A stretch of 64,000 bases of DNA from Promicromonospora soli. Lineage in GTDB: Bacteria > Actinomycetota > Actinomycetes > Actinomycetales > Cellulomonadaceae. The stretch lies in contig NZ_BNAS01000004.1 of the NCBI RefSeq assembly GCF_014653785.1, positions 547,107 to 611,106 on the forward strand, read 5' to 3'. Position 1 is the stretch's first letter; each line of letters starts with the position of its first letter. The notes under the pieces were generated by a model. It did no database searches. It was not told the origin of the DNA and saw nothing but the letters and a program-made list of their open reading frames with translations. The translations under genes were made by a program, and so were the position numbers. Positions 36,855-45,331 of the stretch are shown here, in pieces.

Positions 36855-38491
36855 GCCCCGGCAAAGGTCGGCGTCGACACCGTCGGCATCGCGCGCAGCC
36901 CGTGCACGGTCGACGAGCGGAGGAAGTGGTTCTGCTGGTCGTACAGCGGCAGGATGTAGTGCCCCTCGAGGATGATCCGCTGGGCCCGCTCGTAGAGGTC
37001 GGCCCGCTCGCCGGCGTCGCTCGTCGAGGAGGCCTGGATGAGCAGCTCGTCGAGCTCGGCGTCGTCCACCTGCGCGAGGTTCGCGAAGTAGCCGCTGGGC
37101 GCGGGCTCGATGCTGGCCGAGTGGTACAGGATCCGCAGCACGTCCGGGCCGACCTTCGTGTACGGGGCGCTCACCAGGTTGTAGTCGTTCTGGGCCAGCG
37201 CGCCGTACCAGCTGGACAGGTCGAGCGGGTGGAGGTTGACCTCGAAGCCGGCCGTCTTGGCGTCCGCCTGGATCTGCTCGAACAGGGACTGCTCGGCCGG
37301 GATCGACTGGTTGGTGCTCACCGGGAAGTCGAGGGTGAGGCGCTTGCCGTCCTTGACGCGGTAGCCCTCGGCGTCCCGCTCGTCCCAGCCGGCCTCGTCG
37401 AGGAGGTCCGCGGCCGCGTCGGTGTCGACGGTGAAGAGGTCGGGCAGGCTCAGGCCCAGCGGCTCGACGCTCGACAGCGGCGAGTACGAACGCTCGGCGG
37501 TCCCGAAGAACAGGCTCTGGATGCCGTCGTCCACGTTCACCGCACGGATGAACGCCTCACGGACGCGTTCGTCGTCGAAGGGCGCCTTGCCCGAGTTGAG
37601 CTCGATCCGGTTGGCCGCGCCGGGCCGCGGGGCGTCCAGCTCCTCGATCGAGTCGTCGGACTCGGCCGACCGGATCGTGTCCGGCTGCGCGTTGTCGATG
37701 ACGTGGGCCTCGCCGGACTGGAGCGCGGCGTAGCGGCTCGCGGAGTCGGGGATGAACCGCCACACGATCGAGTCGAGGTACGGGAGGCCGGCGCCCTCGG
37801 CGTCGGCCGGCGGAGAGCTGTAGTCGTCGTTCCGGACGAGGGTCACCGAGTCCTGGCGCTCCCACTGGTCGACGACGAACGGGCCGGTCCCGACGGGCGC
37901 GGCGCAGTTGTCCTCCTGGCTGCGTTCGAGGGCCTTCGGCGACTCCATCGCCACCCAGACCTGCGAGAGCGACTCCAGCAGCGCGCTGTCCGGGGCGCTG
38001 AGCTCCAGGCGGACCGTGTGGTCGTCGACGGCCACGACGTCCTTGATCTTCGCCAGCGCGAGGTAGCCGGTCGACGACGCAGTCGCCGGGTCCTGCACGT
38101 GCGCGACGTTCGCGGCGACCGCCTCGGCGTCGAACGGCGTGCCGTCGGTGAACGTCACGTCGTCGCGGAGCGAGAACTCCCAGGTGAGCCCGTCATTGCT
38201 CTCGGTCCACTCGGTGGCGAGCCACGGGATCACCTCGCCGTCGTCATCGAGCGACACGAGCGACTCGAGGTACTGGGTGGCGATGAGCGCCTGCGGGTAG
38301 TTGCCGCCAACGTGCGGGTCGAGGCACGACGGCTCCGCGTCCCCGGAGGCGTAGGTGAGGGTTCCGCCCGAGACAGGTTCGCCGGTCGCCTCCCCCGACG
38401 TCCCGCCGCCTGACGAGCAGGCTGCGAGGAAGAGTGCGGCGGCCGCTACGACTGCAGCGGCACGCGGACGGGAGAACCGGCGCGAGGGCAT
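36839..38491 (-). CDS. Oligopeptide-type ABC substrate-binding lipoprotein (SBP_bac_5)
   Basis: Extracellular solute receptor of 550 residues, anchored by lipid at Cys25 (lipobox FLAAC). The mature part is typical of family 5: GGTLTYASGDAEPSCLDPH, ESLVSLDDDGEVIPWLATEW, then TFTDGTPFDAEAVAANV. I place the start at ATG 38491, which yields a normal signal peptide; an ATG 16 codons upstream after GGGAGC is possible. Family 5 receptors bind peptides, nickel chelates, opines or sugars; the ligand here is open. It is divergent from the telA operon, with 266 bp between them. Confidence 0.92.
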   Translation of the reverse strand: MPSRRFSRPRAAAVVAAAALFLAACSSGGGTSGEATGEPVSGGTLTYASGDAEPSCLDPHVGGNYPQALIATQYLESLVSLDDDGEVIPWLATEWTESNDGLTWEFSLRDDVTFTDGTPFDAEAVAANVAHVQDPATASSTGYLALAKIKDVVAVDDHTVRLELSAPDSALLESLSQVWVAMESPKALERSQEDNCAAPVGTGPFVVDQWERQDSVTLVRNDDYSSPPADAEGAGLPYLDSIVWRFIPDSASRYAALQSGEAHVIDNAQPDTIRSAESDDSIEELDAPRPGAANRIELNSGKAPFDDERVREAFIRAVNVDDGIQSLFFGTAERSYSPLSSVEPLGLSLPDLFTVDTDAAADLLDEAGWDERDAEGYRVKDGKRLTLDFPVSTNQSIPAEQSLFEQIQADAKTAGFEVNLHPLDLSSWYGALAQNDYNLVSAPYTKVGPDVLRILYHSASIEPAPSGYFANLAQVDDAELDELLIQASSTSDAGERADLYERAQRIILEGHYILPLYDQQNHFLRSSTVHGLRAMPTVSTPTFAGAWLAP

Positions 38492-38716
38492 GGCTTCGTG
38501 TACATCCTTCTCTGGAAGGTAGTCCGAACGACTGGCGTTCATGCTCCCAAACCGCAGGTCCCGGCGGCCGTATTCCGCATATCGACGCCGAGTGGGACGC
38601 GCCACACCGGAGCCCGCCGGGATGCGGTCCGGCGACAGCGGGAACTCTCGTCGGCGCCCCCGCGTTCTCACCCCGCCGAGCAGCGTCTCCGCCCCCGGCG
38701 ACGGTGGCCCGCGGCA

Positions 38717-38752
38717 TATACTCGCCGCGTTCGGACGCCCTATCTTGAGGAG
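38717..38752 (+). promoter_or_regulatory. Candidate promoter and ribosome site of the telA-pknG operon
   Basis: TATACT at 38717-38722 resembles a -10 box, without a convincing -35 element. GAGGAG at about 38747-38752 is a strong ribosome site for ATG 38758. This is the only clear promoter-like signal upstream of the ten-gene run. Confidence 0.35.
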
Positions 38753-38757
38753 CACCG

Positions 38758-39975
38758 ATGACCGAGCCGATGCCGCTTCAACCACCCGCCGCAGCGCAGC
38801 CTCTCGTGCTCACCGCGCCCGGCCCGGTGCAGCCCGTCGCCGCGACGCAGGCGCCCAAGATGGCGCCCAAGGTGGACCCGGCCGTGGCGCCCGCGCTGGA
38901 CCAGAAGGTGGCCACCTACCTGGACGGCCTGCTCGAGGCCGACACGAAGAGCCCCGAGTTCGCCAAGCGCGCCGACGACGTGCGCACCATGGGCGACCAG
39001 GACATCCGCCAGGCCGCGGACTCCAGCAACCGCCTGCTCGCCACGCCCGTCCGGGCGCTCAAGGAGGGCGGCCTCGCCGAAGGCTCCAAGGTGGGCCAGA
39101 CCCTGCTGGAGCTGCGCCGCACCGTCGAGGACCTGGACCCGTCCGAGGCGAGCATGGGACGCAAGATCCTCGGCGTCATCCCGTTCGGCGACAAGATCCA
39201 GGACTACTTCCGCCGCTACGAGTCCGCCCAGGGCCAGCTCAACGCCATCATCCAGGCCCTCTACAACGGGCAGGACGAGCTGCGCAAGGACAACGCCGCG
39301 CTCAACCTGGAGAAGCAGAACCTCTGGGACACGATGGCCCGGCTCAACCAGTACATCTACGTGGCCGAGCGGCTCGACGCCCAGCTGTCCGCGAAGATCG
39401 CCGAGCTCCAGATCGCCGACCCGGACCGGGCCAAGGCGCTGTCCGAGGACGTCCTGTTCTACGTGCGCCAGAAGCACCAGGACCTGCTCACCCAGCTCGC
39501 GGTGTCGATCCAGGGCTACCTCGCCATCGACATCATCATCAAGAACAACGTCGAGCTCACCAAGGGTGTCGACCGCGCGACCACCACCACGGTCTCCGCG
39601 CTGCGCACCGCCGTCATCGTGGCGCAGGCGCTCGCGAACCAGAAGCTCGTGCTGGACCAGATCGGCGCCCTGAACACCACGACGTCGAACATGATCGCCT
39701 CGACGTCCAAGATGCTCGCCGACCAGTCAGCGACCATCCAGGAGCAGGCCGCGAGCTCGACCGTCGGCATCGACCAGCTCAAGGAGGCGTTCGCGAACAT
39801 CTACGCCACGATGGACTCCATCAGCGACTTCAAGAGCCGGGCGCTGGACTCGATGTCGCAGACCATCGGCGTGCTGCAGACCGAGACGACCAAGGCGACC
39901 GAGTACGTGGAGCGAGCGCGACGCACCAGCACCGACGGCGTGGCGAGCGGTTCTCTCGACCTCAACGCCCCGTGA
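38758..39975 (+). CDS. telA: Toxic anion resistance protein TelA
   Basis: Cytoplasmic helical protein of 405 residues, a full-length TelA family member. Diagnostic blocks are GRKILGVIPFGDKIQDYFRR, the coiled region LNAIIQALYNGQDELRKDNA, and TVSALRTAVIVAQALANQKL with TTSNMI. TelA proteins were first linked to tellurite resistance and occur in stress-signalling gene sets with VWA and phosphatase proteins; the biochemical role is not established. It opens a ten-gene operon; the next gene follows after 20 bp. Confidence 0.92.
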   Translation: MTEPMPLQPPAAAQPLVLTAPGPVQPVAATQAPKMAPKVDPAVAPALDQKVATYLDGLLEADTKSPEFAKRADDVRTMGDQDIRQAADSSNRLLATPVRALKEGGLAEGSKVGQTLLELRRTVEDLDPSEASMGRKILGVIPFGDKIQDYFRRYESAQGQLNAIIQALYNGQDELRKDNAALNLEKQNLWDTMARLNQYIYVAERLDAQLSAKIAELQIADPDRAKALSEDVLFYVRQKHQDLLTQLAVSIQGYLAIDIIIKNNVELTKGVDRATTTTVSALRTAVIVAQALANQKLVLDQIGALNTTTSNMIASTSKMLADQSATIQEQAASSTVGIDQLKEAFANIYATMDSISDFKSRALDSMSQTIGVLQTETTKATEYVERARRTSTDGVASGSLDLNAP

Positions 39976-39995
39976 CGGCAGGCCCGGAGGCACGT

Positions 39996-40541
39996 ATGGG
40001 TTGGTGGCAACGGATCTTCGGCGGCGGGCGCACCGAGGAGGAGCGGCCCGTGGCGATCCCGGCCCCGCCCACGACGGAGCAGATCGTGACGTCCGTCGAC
40101 GCCGTCCTGTCCCGCGTGACCGGGAAGGCACCCGCGGCCGTCACCGCCCGGGTGCAGCGCGTCGCCGAGACCGTGCACGAGATGGCGCCGCGCCTCGACC
40201 GGCTCGGCGCCGGCTCCCAGCAGGCGCACACCGTGGTCGCGACCGCGACGAGCTATCTGCCCGAGGCAGTCGACGCCTACCTGCGCCTCCCCCGCGACTT
40301 CGCCGACCGGCGCGTCGTGGACCGCGGCAAGACGTCGCTCATGATCCTGTGCGACCAGCTCGACCTGCTGGGCTCCACCATCGACAAGATCTCCGACGCC
40401 GTGTCCCGCGCCGACGCCGTCGCGCTCGTCGCACACGGCCGGTTCCTCGAGGAGAAGTTCGGCACCTCCGGCCTGACCCTCCCGGGTTCGCTGCCCGGCT
40501 CCGGGACGCCGTCGGGCCCCACGCCCCTGGAGGCCCCGTGA
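39996..40541 (+). CDS. Small helical protein of the pknG operon
   Basis: Product of 181 residues that I cannot assign to a named family. It begins with an aromatic-basic stretch MGWWQRIFGGGRTEEER that could touch the membrane. It continues with an all-helical core (EQIVTSVDAVLSRV, VQRVAETVHEMAPRLDRLG, SLMILCDQLDLLGSTIDKI) and ends in a Gly/Pro/Ser tail. The ATG follows GGAGG at good distance. Its stop overlaps the GTG of the AAA+ gene, implying coupled translation. Position suggests an adaptor between TelA and the ATPase (inference). Confidence 0.78.
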   Translation: MGWWQRIFGGGRTEEERPVAIPAPPTTEQIVTSVDAVLSRVTGKAPAAVTARVQRVAETVHEMAPRLDRLGAGSQQAHTVVATATSYLPEAVDAYLRLPRDFADRRVVDRGKTSLMILCDQLDLLGSTIDKISDAVSRADAVALVAHGRFLEEKFGTSGLTLPGSLPGSGTPSGPTPLEAP

Positions 40542-41875
40542 GCGCGACGGCGCTCGCCGCAGCACTCGACGCCCTCGCGGCCGCGGGCACCGCCGCCGGT
40601 GTGGACGACGCGGCCGCGCGCGCCGAGGGTGAGCGGCTGGCCGCGGCGGTCGCCGAGTCCTCCCCGGGCGCCCCGACGGACTGGCTCGCGGCAACGGCCC
40701 GTCCGACGTCGACCAGCCTGCAGCCGTTCTTCGACGCCGCCGTGAGCGCCCGCCGCTGGCGCTCCGCCCCCACCGACCTTCTCGGAGAACTCATAGCGAA
40801 AAGCAGCCCGAGCGCAAGCCAGTACGCGCAGGCCCTGGCCACCGTGGTCGACGCCGCAGCCACCCTCGGCGACCCCAGCATCAGCGCGATAGCGGCAGCC
40901 GAAGGCACCAAGGCAGTTCACCGCAGCGCAGCAGCAGGCAGAGACAAGGCACCAACCCCCCTGCCAACCACCCCCCACCCGGACGTGCGGCCCACCACCA
41001 ACGGTGACCTGACTACGAAGGCCGCGGAGCCTGAGCCCAAAGAAGAGCGAACGCTCGAGCAGCTCCTCGAAGAGCTCGACCAGCTCATCGGACTGGCCCG
41101 CGTCAAGCACGAGATCCACCGCCAGACCGAGCTACTCCGCATCGAGCGCCTCCGCGGCGAAGCGGGCCTCACCTCCCCCACGCTGACCCGCCACCTCGTG
41201 TTCGTGGGCAACCCCGGCACGGGCAAGACGACGGTGGGCCGGCTCGTCGCCGGGATCTACCGCGCTCTGGGGCTGCTCGACAAGGGGCACCTCGTGGAGG
41301 TGGACCGGTCCGAGCTCGTGGCGGGCTACCTGGGGCAGACCGCCGAGAAGACGACGGCGGTGGTGCAGCGCGCGCTGGGCGGCGTCCTGTTCATCGACGA
41401 GGCCTACGCGCTGGCCGAGGACCAGTACGGCCGCGAGGCGGTGGACACCCTGGTCAAGGACATGGAGGACCACCGCGACGACCTCGTGGTGATCGTGGCG
41501 GGCTACCCGGGTCCGATGGCCCGGTTCGTCGGCACGAACCCGGGCCTGGAGAGCCGGTTCGCGCGCACCATCACGTTCGAGGACTACTCCGCCGAGGAGC
41601 TGCGGCGGATCTTCGAGACCATGGCCCGGGCTGCCGACTTCGAGCCCGAGCCGGCCACTCTCGAGCGCTTCGACCGCCTCTCGGCGGACCAGGCGCGCGG
41701 CGAAGGCTTCGGCAACGGCCGCTGGGCACGCAACGTGCTCGACGCCGCAATTGCCCGGCACGCCTGGCGCCTGCGGGACGTTGAACGACCGACGGTGGAC
41801 CAGCTACGCACGCTGGTCCCGGAAGACCTGGAGGATGTCGTGGACATCGGGACAGACAGCGAGGCCACCCCGTGA
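40538..41875 (+). CDS. CbxX/CfxQ-type AAA+ ATPase
   Basis: ATPase of 445 residues. The first 170 residues are an Ala-rich helical domain and Thr/Pro-rich linker. The AAA+ core follows with LIGLARVKHEI, Walker A FVGNPGTGKTT (about 222-231), the pore loop region YLGQTAEKT, Walker B GVLFIDEAYAL (about 282) and the arginine finger region ESRFAR. This is the SpoVK/CbxX class that remodels protein complexes. It starts by GTGA overlap and ends by overlap with the next gene (GTGA). Its client is unknown; TelA, the kinase or the FHA protein are candidates. Confidence 0.9.
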   Translation: MSATALAAALDALAAAGTAAGVDDAAARAEGERLAAAVAESSPGAPTDWLAATARPTSTSLQPFFDAAVSARRWRSAPTDLLGELIAKSSPSASQYAQALATVVDAAATLGDPSISAIAAAEGTKAVHRSAAAGRDKAPTPLPTTPHPDVRPTTNGDLTTKAAEPEPKEERTLEQLLEELDQLIGLARVKHEIHRQTELLRIERLRGEAGLTSPTLTRHLVFVGNPGTGKTTVGRLVAGIYRALGLLDKGHLVEVDRSELVAGYLGQTAEKTTAVVQRALGGVLFIDEAYALAEDQYGREAVDTLVKDMEDHRDDLVVIVAGYPGPMARFVGTNPGLESRFARTITFEDYSAEELRRIFETMARAADFEPEPATLERFDRLSADQARGEGFGNGRWARNVLDAAIARHAWRLRDVERPTVDQLRTLVPEDLEDVVDIGTDSEATP

Positions 41876-43209
41876 CCGCACCGCTGACGACGACGGGCCC
41901 GCCGCCGGCCGGGCCGGGGCCGGTGACCGGCCCGCCCGACACCGGCCGAGCCCCGGCGTCGACCACGCCCCGCTCCCGCCTCTCGGCGGGCCTGGCGACC
42001 ACACCTGGGCGGCTGGCGCTGGCCACGACCGTGGCCGTCGTGGCCTGCCTGGTGCTGGGGGTGACCGGCTTCCTGGCCGGCAACACCCAGTCTGCGGCGC
42101 TGCGGGACGCGCAGCGCGACGCCGCCCAGCTGGTCGGCACGCAGGAGCTGCGCAACGACCTGGTGTCGGCCGACGCGACGGCGACCAACGCGTTCCTCGT
42201 CGGCGGGCTGGAGCCCGCAGAGGCGCGCGCCCGCTACGAGGCGAGCCTGACCGAGGCCGCAGAGGCGTTGCCTACGCTGGCCTCGACGGCGCACGACGCC
42301 GAGGCCGCTGACCTGGCCACGGTGTCCGACTCGGTGCAGCGGTACTCGGGCCTGGTGGAGTCGGCGCGGGCGAACAACCGGCAGGGCTTCCCCGTCGGCG
42401 CCGCCTACCTCGACCAGGCGTCGGCCGCGCTGCGCGGCGAGGTGCTGCCCACGCTCGACGAGGTGGCGCTCTCGACATCCGAGCGGGTCGACGACGACCT
42501 GGGTTCCGTCTCGCTCGCGCAGGTGCTGCTGCTGTTCGTGCTGCTCGGGCTGGTGGCGCTCGGCGCCGTCCAGCTCTGGCTGGCGCGGCGCACGCACCGC
42601 GTGCTGAACACGGGGCTGGCGGCCGCGAGCGTCGCCCTCCTGGTGGGCGGCATCGTGGTGACGGCCGCCGTGCTGGGCGGCAACGGCGTCGCCCGCTCGG
42701 TGGCGAGCGGGCCGTACGCGGCGACGGTCGCCACGTCGCAGGCCCTGGCGCTCGCCACCGACGCCAAGTCGATGGAGTCGTTCACGCTGATCAAGCGGGG
42801 TTCCGGCGCCGACTTCGAGGAGTCGTACCAGACGTCGCTCGACGAGGCTCGGACCCTCCTGACCGAGGCCGAGGACGCCACGGAGACCGGCATCGACGGC
42901 TCCCGGGAGCTCCTGGACGCCTGGGACGCGAAGCACGCCGAGATCCGCGAGCTGGACGACGACGGCGACTGGGAGGCCGCCGTCAAGGCGGCGACGTCCA
43001 CGGCCGAAGGATCGGCGGGCGCGGCCTTCACGGCGTTCTCCGACCACGCCCACGCCGACGTCGAGGCCACCAGCACCGACGCGGTCAACCGGCTCGGCTC
43101 CGCGGCGACCACCGCCCAGATCGCGGCCTGGGTCGCCCTCGTGCTCGGTGTCGCCGGCGCCGTCGCCGCGGCCGCCGGGATGAACGTCCGCCTGAAGGAG
43201 TACCGATGA
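41872..43209 (+). CDS. GlnX-like four-helix transmembrane sensor
   Basis: Membrane protein of 445 residues with four predicted helices (LALATTVAVVACLVLGVTGF, VLLLFVLLGLVALGAVQLWL, ASVALLVGGIVVTAAVLGG, TAQIAAWVALVLGVAGAVAA). Two extracytoplasmic helical domains of the four-helix-bundle type lie between helices 1-2 and 3-4. This matches mycobacterial GlnX, which couples amino-acid binding by GlnH to activation of PknG. Cytoplasmic parts are short, so signalling must pass through partners. GTG start and ATGA end overlap neighbours, giving strict co-translation with the GlnH-like receptor. Confidence 0.82.
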   Translation: MTAPLTTTGPPPAGPGPVTGPPDTGRAPASTTPRSRLSAGLATTPGRLALATTVAVVACLVLGVTGFLAGNTQSAALRDAQRDAAQLVGTQELRNDLVSADATATNAFLVGGLEPAEARARYEASLTEAAEALPTLASTAHDAEAADLATVSDSVQRYSGLVESARANNRQGFPVGAAYLDQASAALRGEVLPTLDEVALSTSERVDDDLGSVSLAQVLLLFVLLGLVALGAVQLWLARRTHRVLNTGLAAASVALLVGGIVVTAAVLGGNGVARSVASGPYAATVATSQALALATDAKSMESFTLIKRGSGADFEESYQTSLDEARTLLTEAEDATETGIDGSRELLDAWDAKHAEIRELDDDGDWEAAVKAATSTAEGSAGAAFTAFSDHAHADVEATSTDAVNRLGSAATTAQIAAWVALVLGVAGAVAAAAGMNVRLKEYR

Positions 43210-44231
43210 CCACGCGCGCAGCACGCAGACCGTTCGTCACCGCGCTCGTCGCGCTCGCCCTCGTGGGCACGACGGCGGCGTGCGCACCTCAGCCCACGAC
43301 CCGGCTGCTCACCGGCACGGCCGGGCAGAGCTCGTCCGCCCAGGAGTCGGTGGAGGAGTCGGCGCCACGGGCCGCGACGGGCGGGGCGGCGTCGGGCGCG
43401 GTCACCGCTGCCGAGAACTGCAGCGACGGGCAGCCGGCCGTCGCGTCGATGAATCCGGAGGGCGGCCCGCAGGTGACGGCCGGCTCCACGATGGCGGCCA
43501 TCCAGAAGCGCGGCCTACTCGAGGTGGGCGTCTCGGCGGACACCCTGCTCATGGGGTCGCGCAACCCGTTCACGGGCGACATCGAGGGCTTCGACATCGA
43601 CGTGGCCCGGCAGATCGCCGCCGCCATCCTGGGTGACCCCGACAAGATCCGGTTCCGCGTGATCACGTCGGGTGACCGCGAGACGCTGCTGGCCGACCAC
43701 GAGGTCGACATCGTGACGCGCGCCTTCACCATCAACTGCGAGCGCTGGGAGAACATCGCCTTCTCGGCGGAGTACTACCACGCGGGCCAGAAGCTGCTGG
43801 TGCCCGCCACGTCGAAGGTGAGCGGCATCAAGGACCTCGCCGGACAGCGCGTCTGCGCGCCCGAGGGCACCACCACCCTGGAGCGCCTCGCGGAGTGGGA
43901 GGGCGTCGAGGCCGTCCCGGCCGCCACGCACACGACGTGCCTGGTCCTGTTCCAGCAGGGCGCGGTGGACGCCATCACCGGCGACGACACGGTCCTGGCC
44001 GGCTTTGCCGCCCAGGACCCGTACGCGCGGGTCGTCGGGGACGCCGTGAGCGACGAGCCGTACGGCGTCGGCATCCCGGCCGACCAGCCGGACATGGTGC
44101 GGTTCGTGAACGGCGTGCTGGAGGACATGATCGCCAGCGGGCAGTGGGCGCAGTCCTACGACCGCTGGCTGGGCGACGCCCTCGGCGCCGCTCCCCAGCC
44201 GCCGGAGCCCGTGTACGGACGCACGCCGTGA
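43206..44231 (+). CDS. GlnH-like glutamate/aspartate-binding lipoprotein
   Basis: Extracellular type 3 solute-binding protein of 341 residues with lipid anchor at Cys26 (lipobox TAAC) and a Ser/Ala/Glu-rich tether to about residue 90. The binding domain shows RGLLEVGVSADTLLMGSRNP, GFDIDVARQIA, TSGDRETLLADHEVDIV and FTINCERWENIAFS, as in glutamate receptors of the GluB/GlnH group. No transport permease or ATPase is adjacent; instead it sits between a GlnX-like gene and pknG. This supports a sensing rather than uptake role. Confidence 0.88.
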   Translation: MTTRAARRPFVTALVALALVGTTAACAPQPTTRLLTGTAGQSSSAQESVEESAPRAATGGAASGAVTAAENCSDGQPAVASMNPEGGPQVTAGSTMAAIQKRGLLEVGVSADTLLMGSRNPFTGDIEGFDIDVARQIAAAILGDPDKIRFRVITSGDRETLLADHEVDIVTRAFTINCERWENIAFSAEYYHAGQKLLVPATSKVSGIKDLAGQRVCAPEGTTTLERLAEWEGVEAVPAATHTTCLVLFQQGAVDAITGDDTVLAGFAAQDPYARVVGDAVSDEPYGVGIPADQPDMVRFVNGVLEDMIASGQWAQSYDRWLGDALGAAPQPPEPVYGRTP

Positions 44232-45331
44232 ACAGGACGCACCGCGCGCCGGCGCCGCCCGGCGCCCTGGGGGTAGCGGCCGAGCCGGCCGCGCTCCTGG
44301 CGTACCTGTCCGACCTGCAGGCGTGGCTCGACGCGCGCCGCGCCGATCTGGACCGGCTCGACTCCGCGGCCCGCAAGTCCGGCACGGACGCCGTCACGGC
44401 CGACGTCGTGCTGGCGCTGACCCTGTGGCAGGCCGTGCGCACGCGCACGGACGAGCTGGTCGCGGTGTGGGACTCAGGCCGGGCCGACGCCGTGGCGCGG
44501 GAGCGCATGTCGCAGCTCATCTGGGGCCGCCTCGGCGGCGACCCCGCCACGTCGCTCCTCTCGCTGGTCGACGCCGCGCGCCTGTGCGACGCCCAGGCCG
44601 ACCAGCTCGCCACCCGGCTCTCCTTCGACCCGCACGCCGCCGACGTCACCGCCCGCTTCCGGGCGGCCGCCGCGGGGATCGTCCGGGCCGAGGACGCGGC
44701 ACACGCCACGGCCGACACCGAGGACGACGCCGCCGTCGCTCGCCTGCGCGACCGGCTGAGCCGCCTCAGGTCCGACGCCGCCCGCGGCGCCGACGTCACC
44801 GGCCCGCTCGGCGCGCTCGAGAACGAAGTGGCCCGCATCGAGCGGGACCTCATCGTGGCCACTGCCCGGAGCCGGGCGCTCGCCAAGGACCGGGAGCGCG
44901 CCGTCGCGCTGCGCACCACCCTGGCCGACCGGGCGCCCGTGCTCGCGCAGATCGCCGAGCGCTGCCGCCGGGAGATCGCCGACCCGCCCCGGCTCGCGAT
45001 CCCGGATGTCAGCCGCCTGGGCGACGTGCCGGCGGAGCACGACCGGCTCGCCAGCTATGTCCAGCGGCTGGGCGCCGTCGAGCGCGCCATGGAGCGCGTC
45101 GAGGACGCCTACACCGCACCCCTGCGCGAGCGCGCCGAGCTGCGCTACCGCGTCAAGAACCTGATGACGAAGGCCCAGGGCAACGGCCGGGCGGCGTCGT
45201 CCACCGTGAAGGCGGGCGAGGACGAGGCGCGCGAAGCGCTGGACGGCATGCCCTGCGACCTGGCCCTGGCACGGCACTTCACCGAGCAGCTCGAGACGCT
45301 CGTGCGCGATCTCCCGGAAGGACACCGATGA
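44228..45331 (+). CDS. Helical, coiled-coil protein of the pknG operon
   Basis: Cytoplasmic protein of 367 residues without signal peptide, membrane segment or recognised domain. It is almost entirely helical, rich in Ala, Arg, Asp and Glu, with long heptad-like stretches (ARLRDRLSRLRSDAARG, ENEVARIERDLIVATARSR, QRLGAVERAMERVEDAYTAP). The conserved-looking end DLALARHFTEQLETLVRDL may be a docking site. GTG start overlaps the receptor stop and its own stop overlaps the ATG of pknG, so it is made together with the kinase and may link it to the membrane sensor (inference). Confidence 0.75.
   Translation: MNRTHRAPAPPGALGVAAEPAALLAYLSDLQAWLDARRADLDRLDSAARKSGTDAVTADVVLALTLWQAVRTRTDELVAVWDSGRADAVARERMSQLIWGRLGGDPATSLLSLVDAARLCDAQADQLATRLSFDPHAADVTARFRAAAAGIVRAEDAAHATADTEDDAAVARLRDRLSRLRSDAARGADVTGPLGALENEVARIERDLIVATARSRALAKDRERAVALRTTLADRAPVLAQIAERCRREIADPPRLAIPDVSRLGDVPAEHDRLASYVQRLGAVERAMERVEDAYTAPLRERAELRYRVKNLMTKAQGNGRAASSTVKAGEDEAREALDGMPCDLALARHFTEQLETLVRDLPEGHR

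Noticed and set aside
38541-39995. Upstream extension of the small protein at 39996 as a 666-residue product
   Set aside because: The extension overlaps telA in another frame and is low-complexity; GGAGG before ATG 39996 marks the real start.
43206-44231. Reading the GlnH-like protein as part of a glutamate uptake system
   Set aside because: No amino-acid ABC permease or ATPase is adjacent; neighbours are the GlnX-like sensor and PknG.
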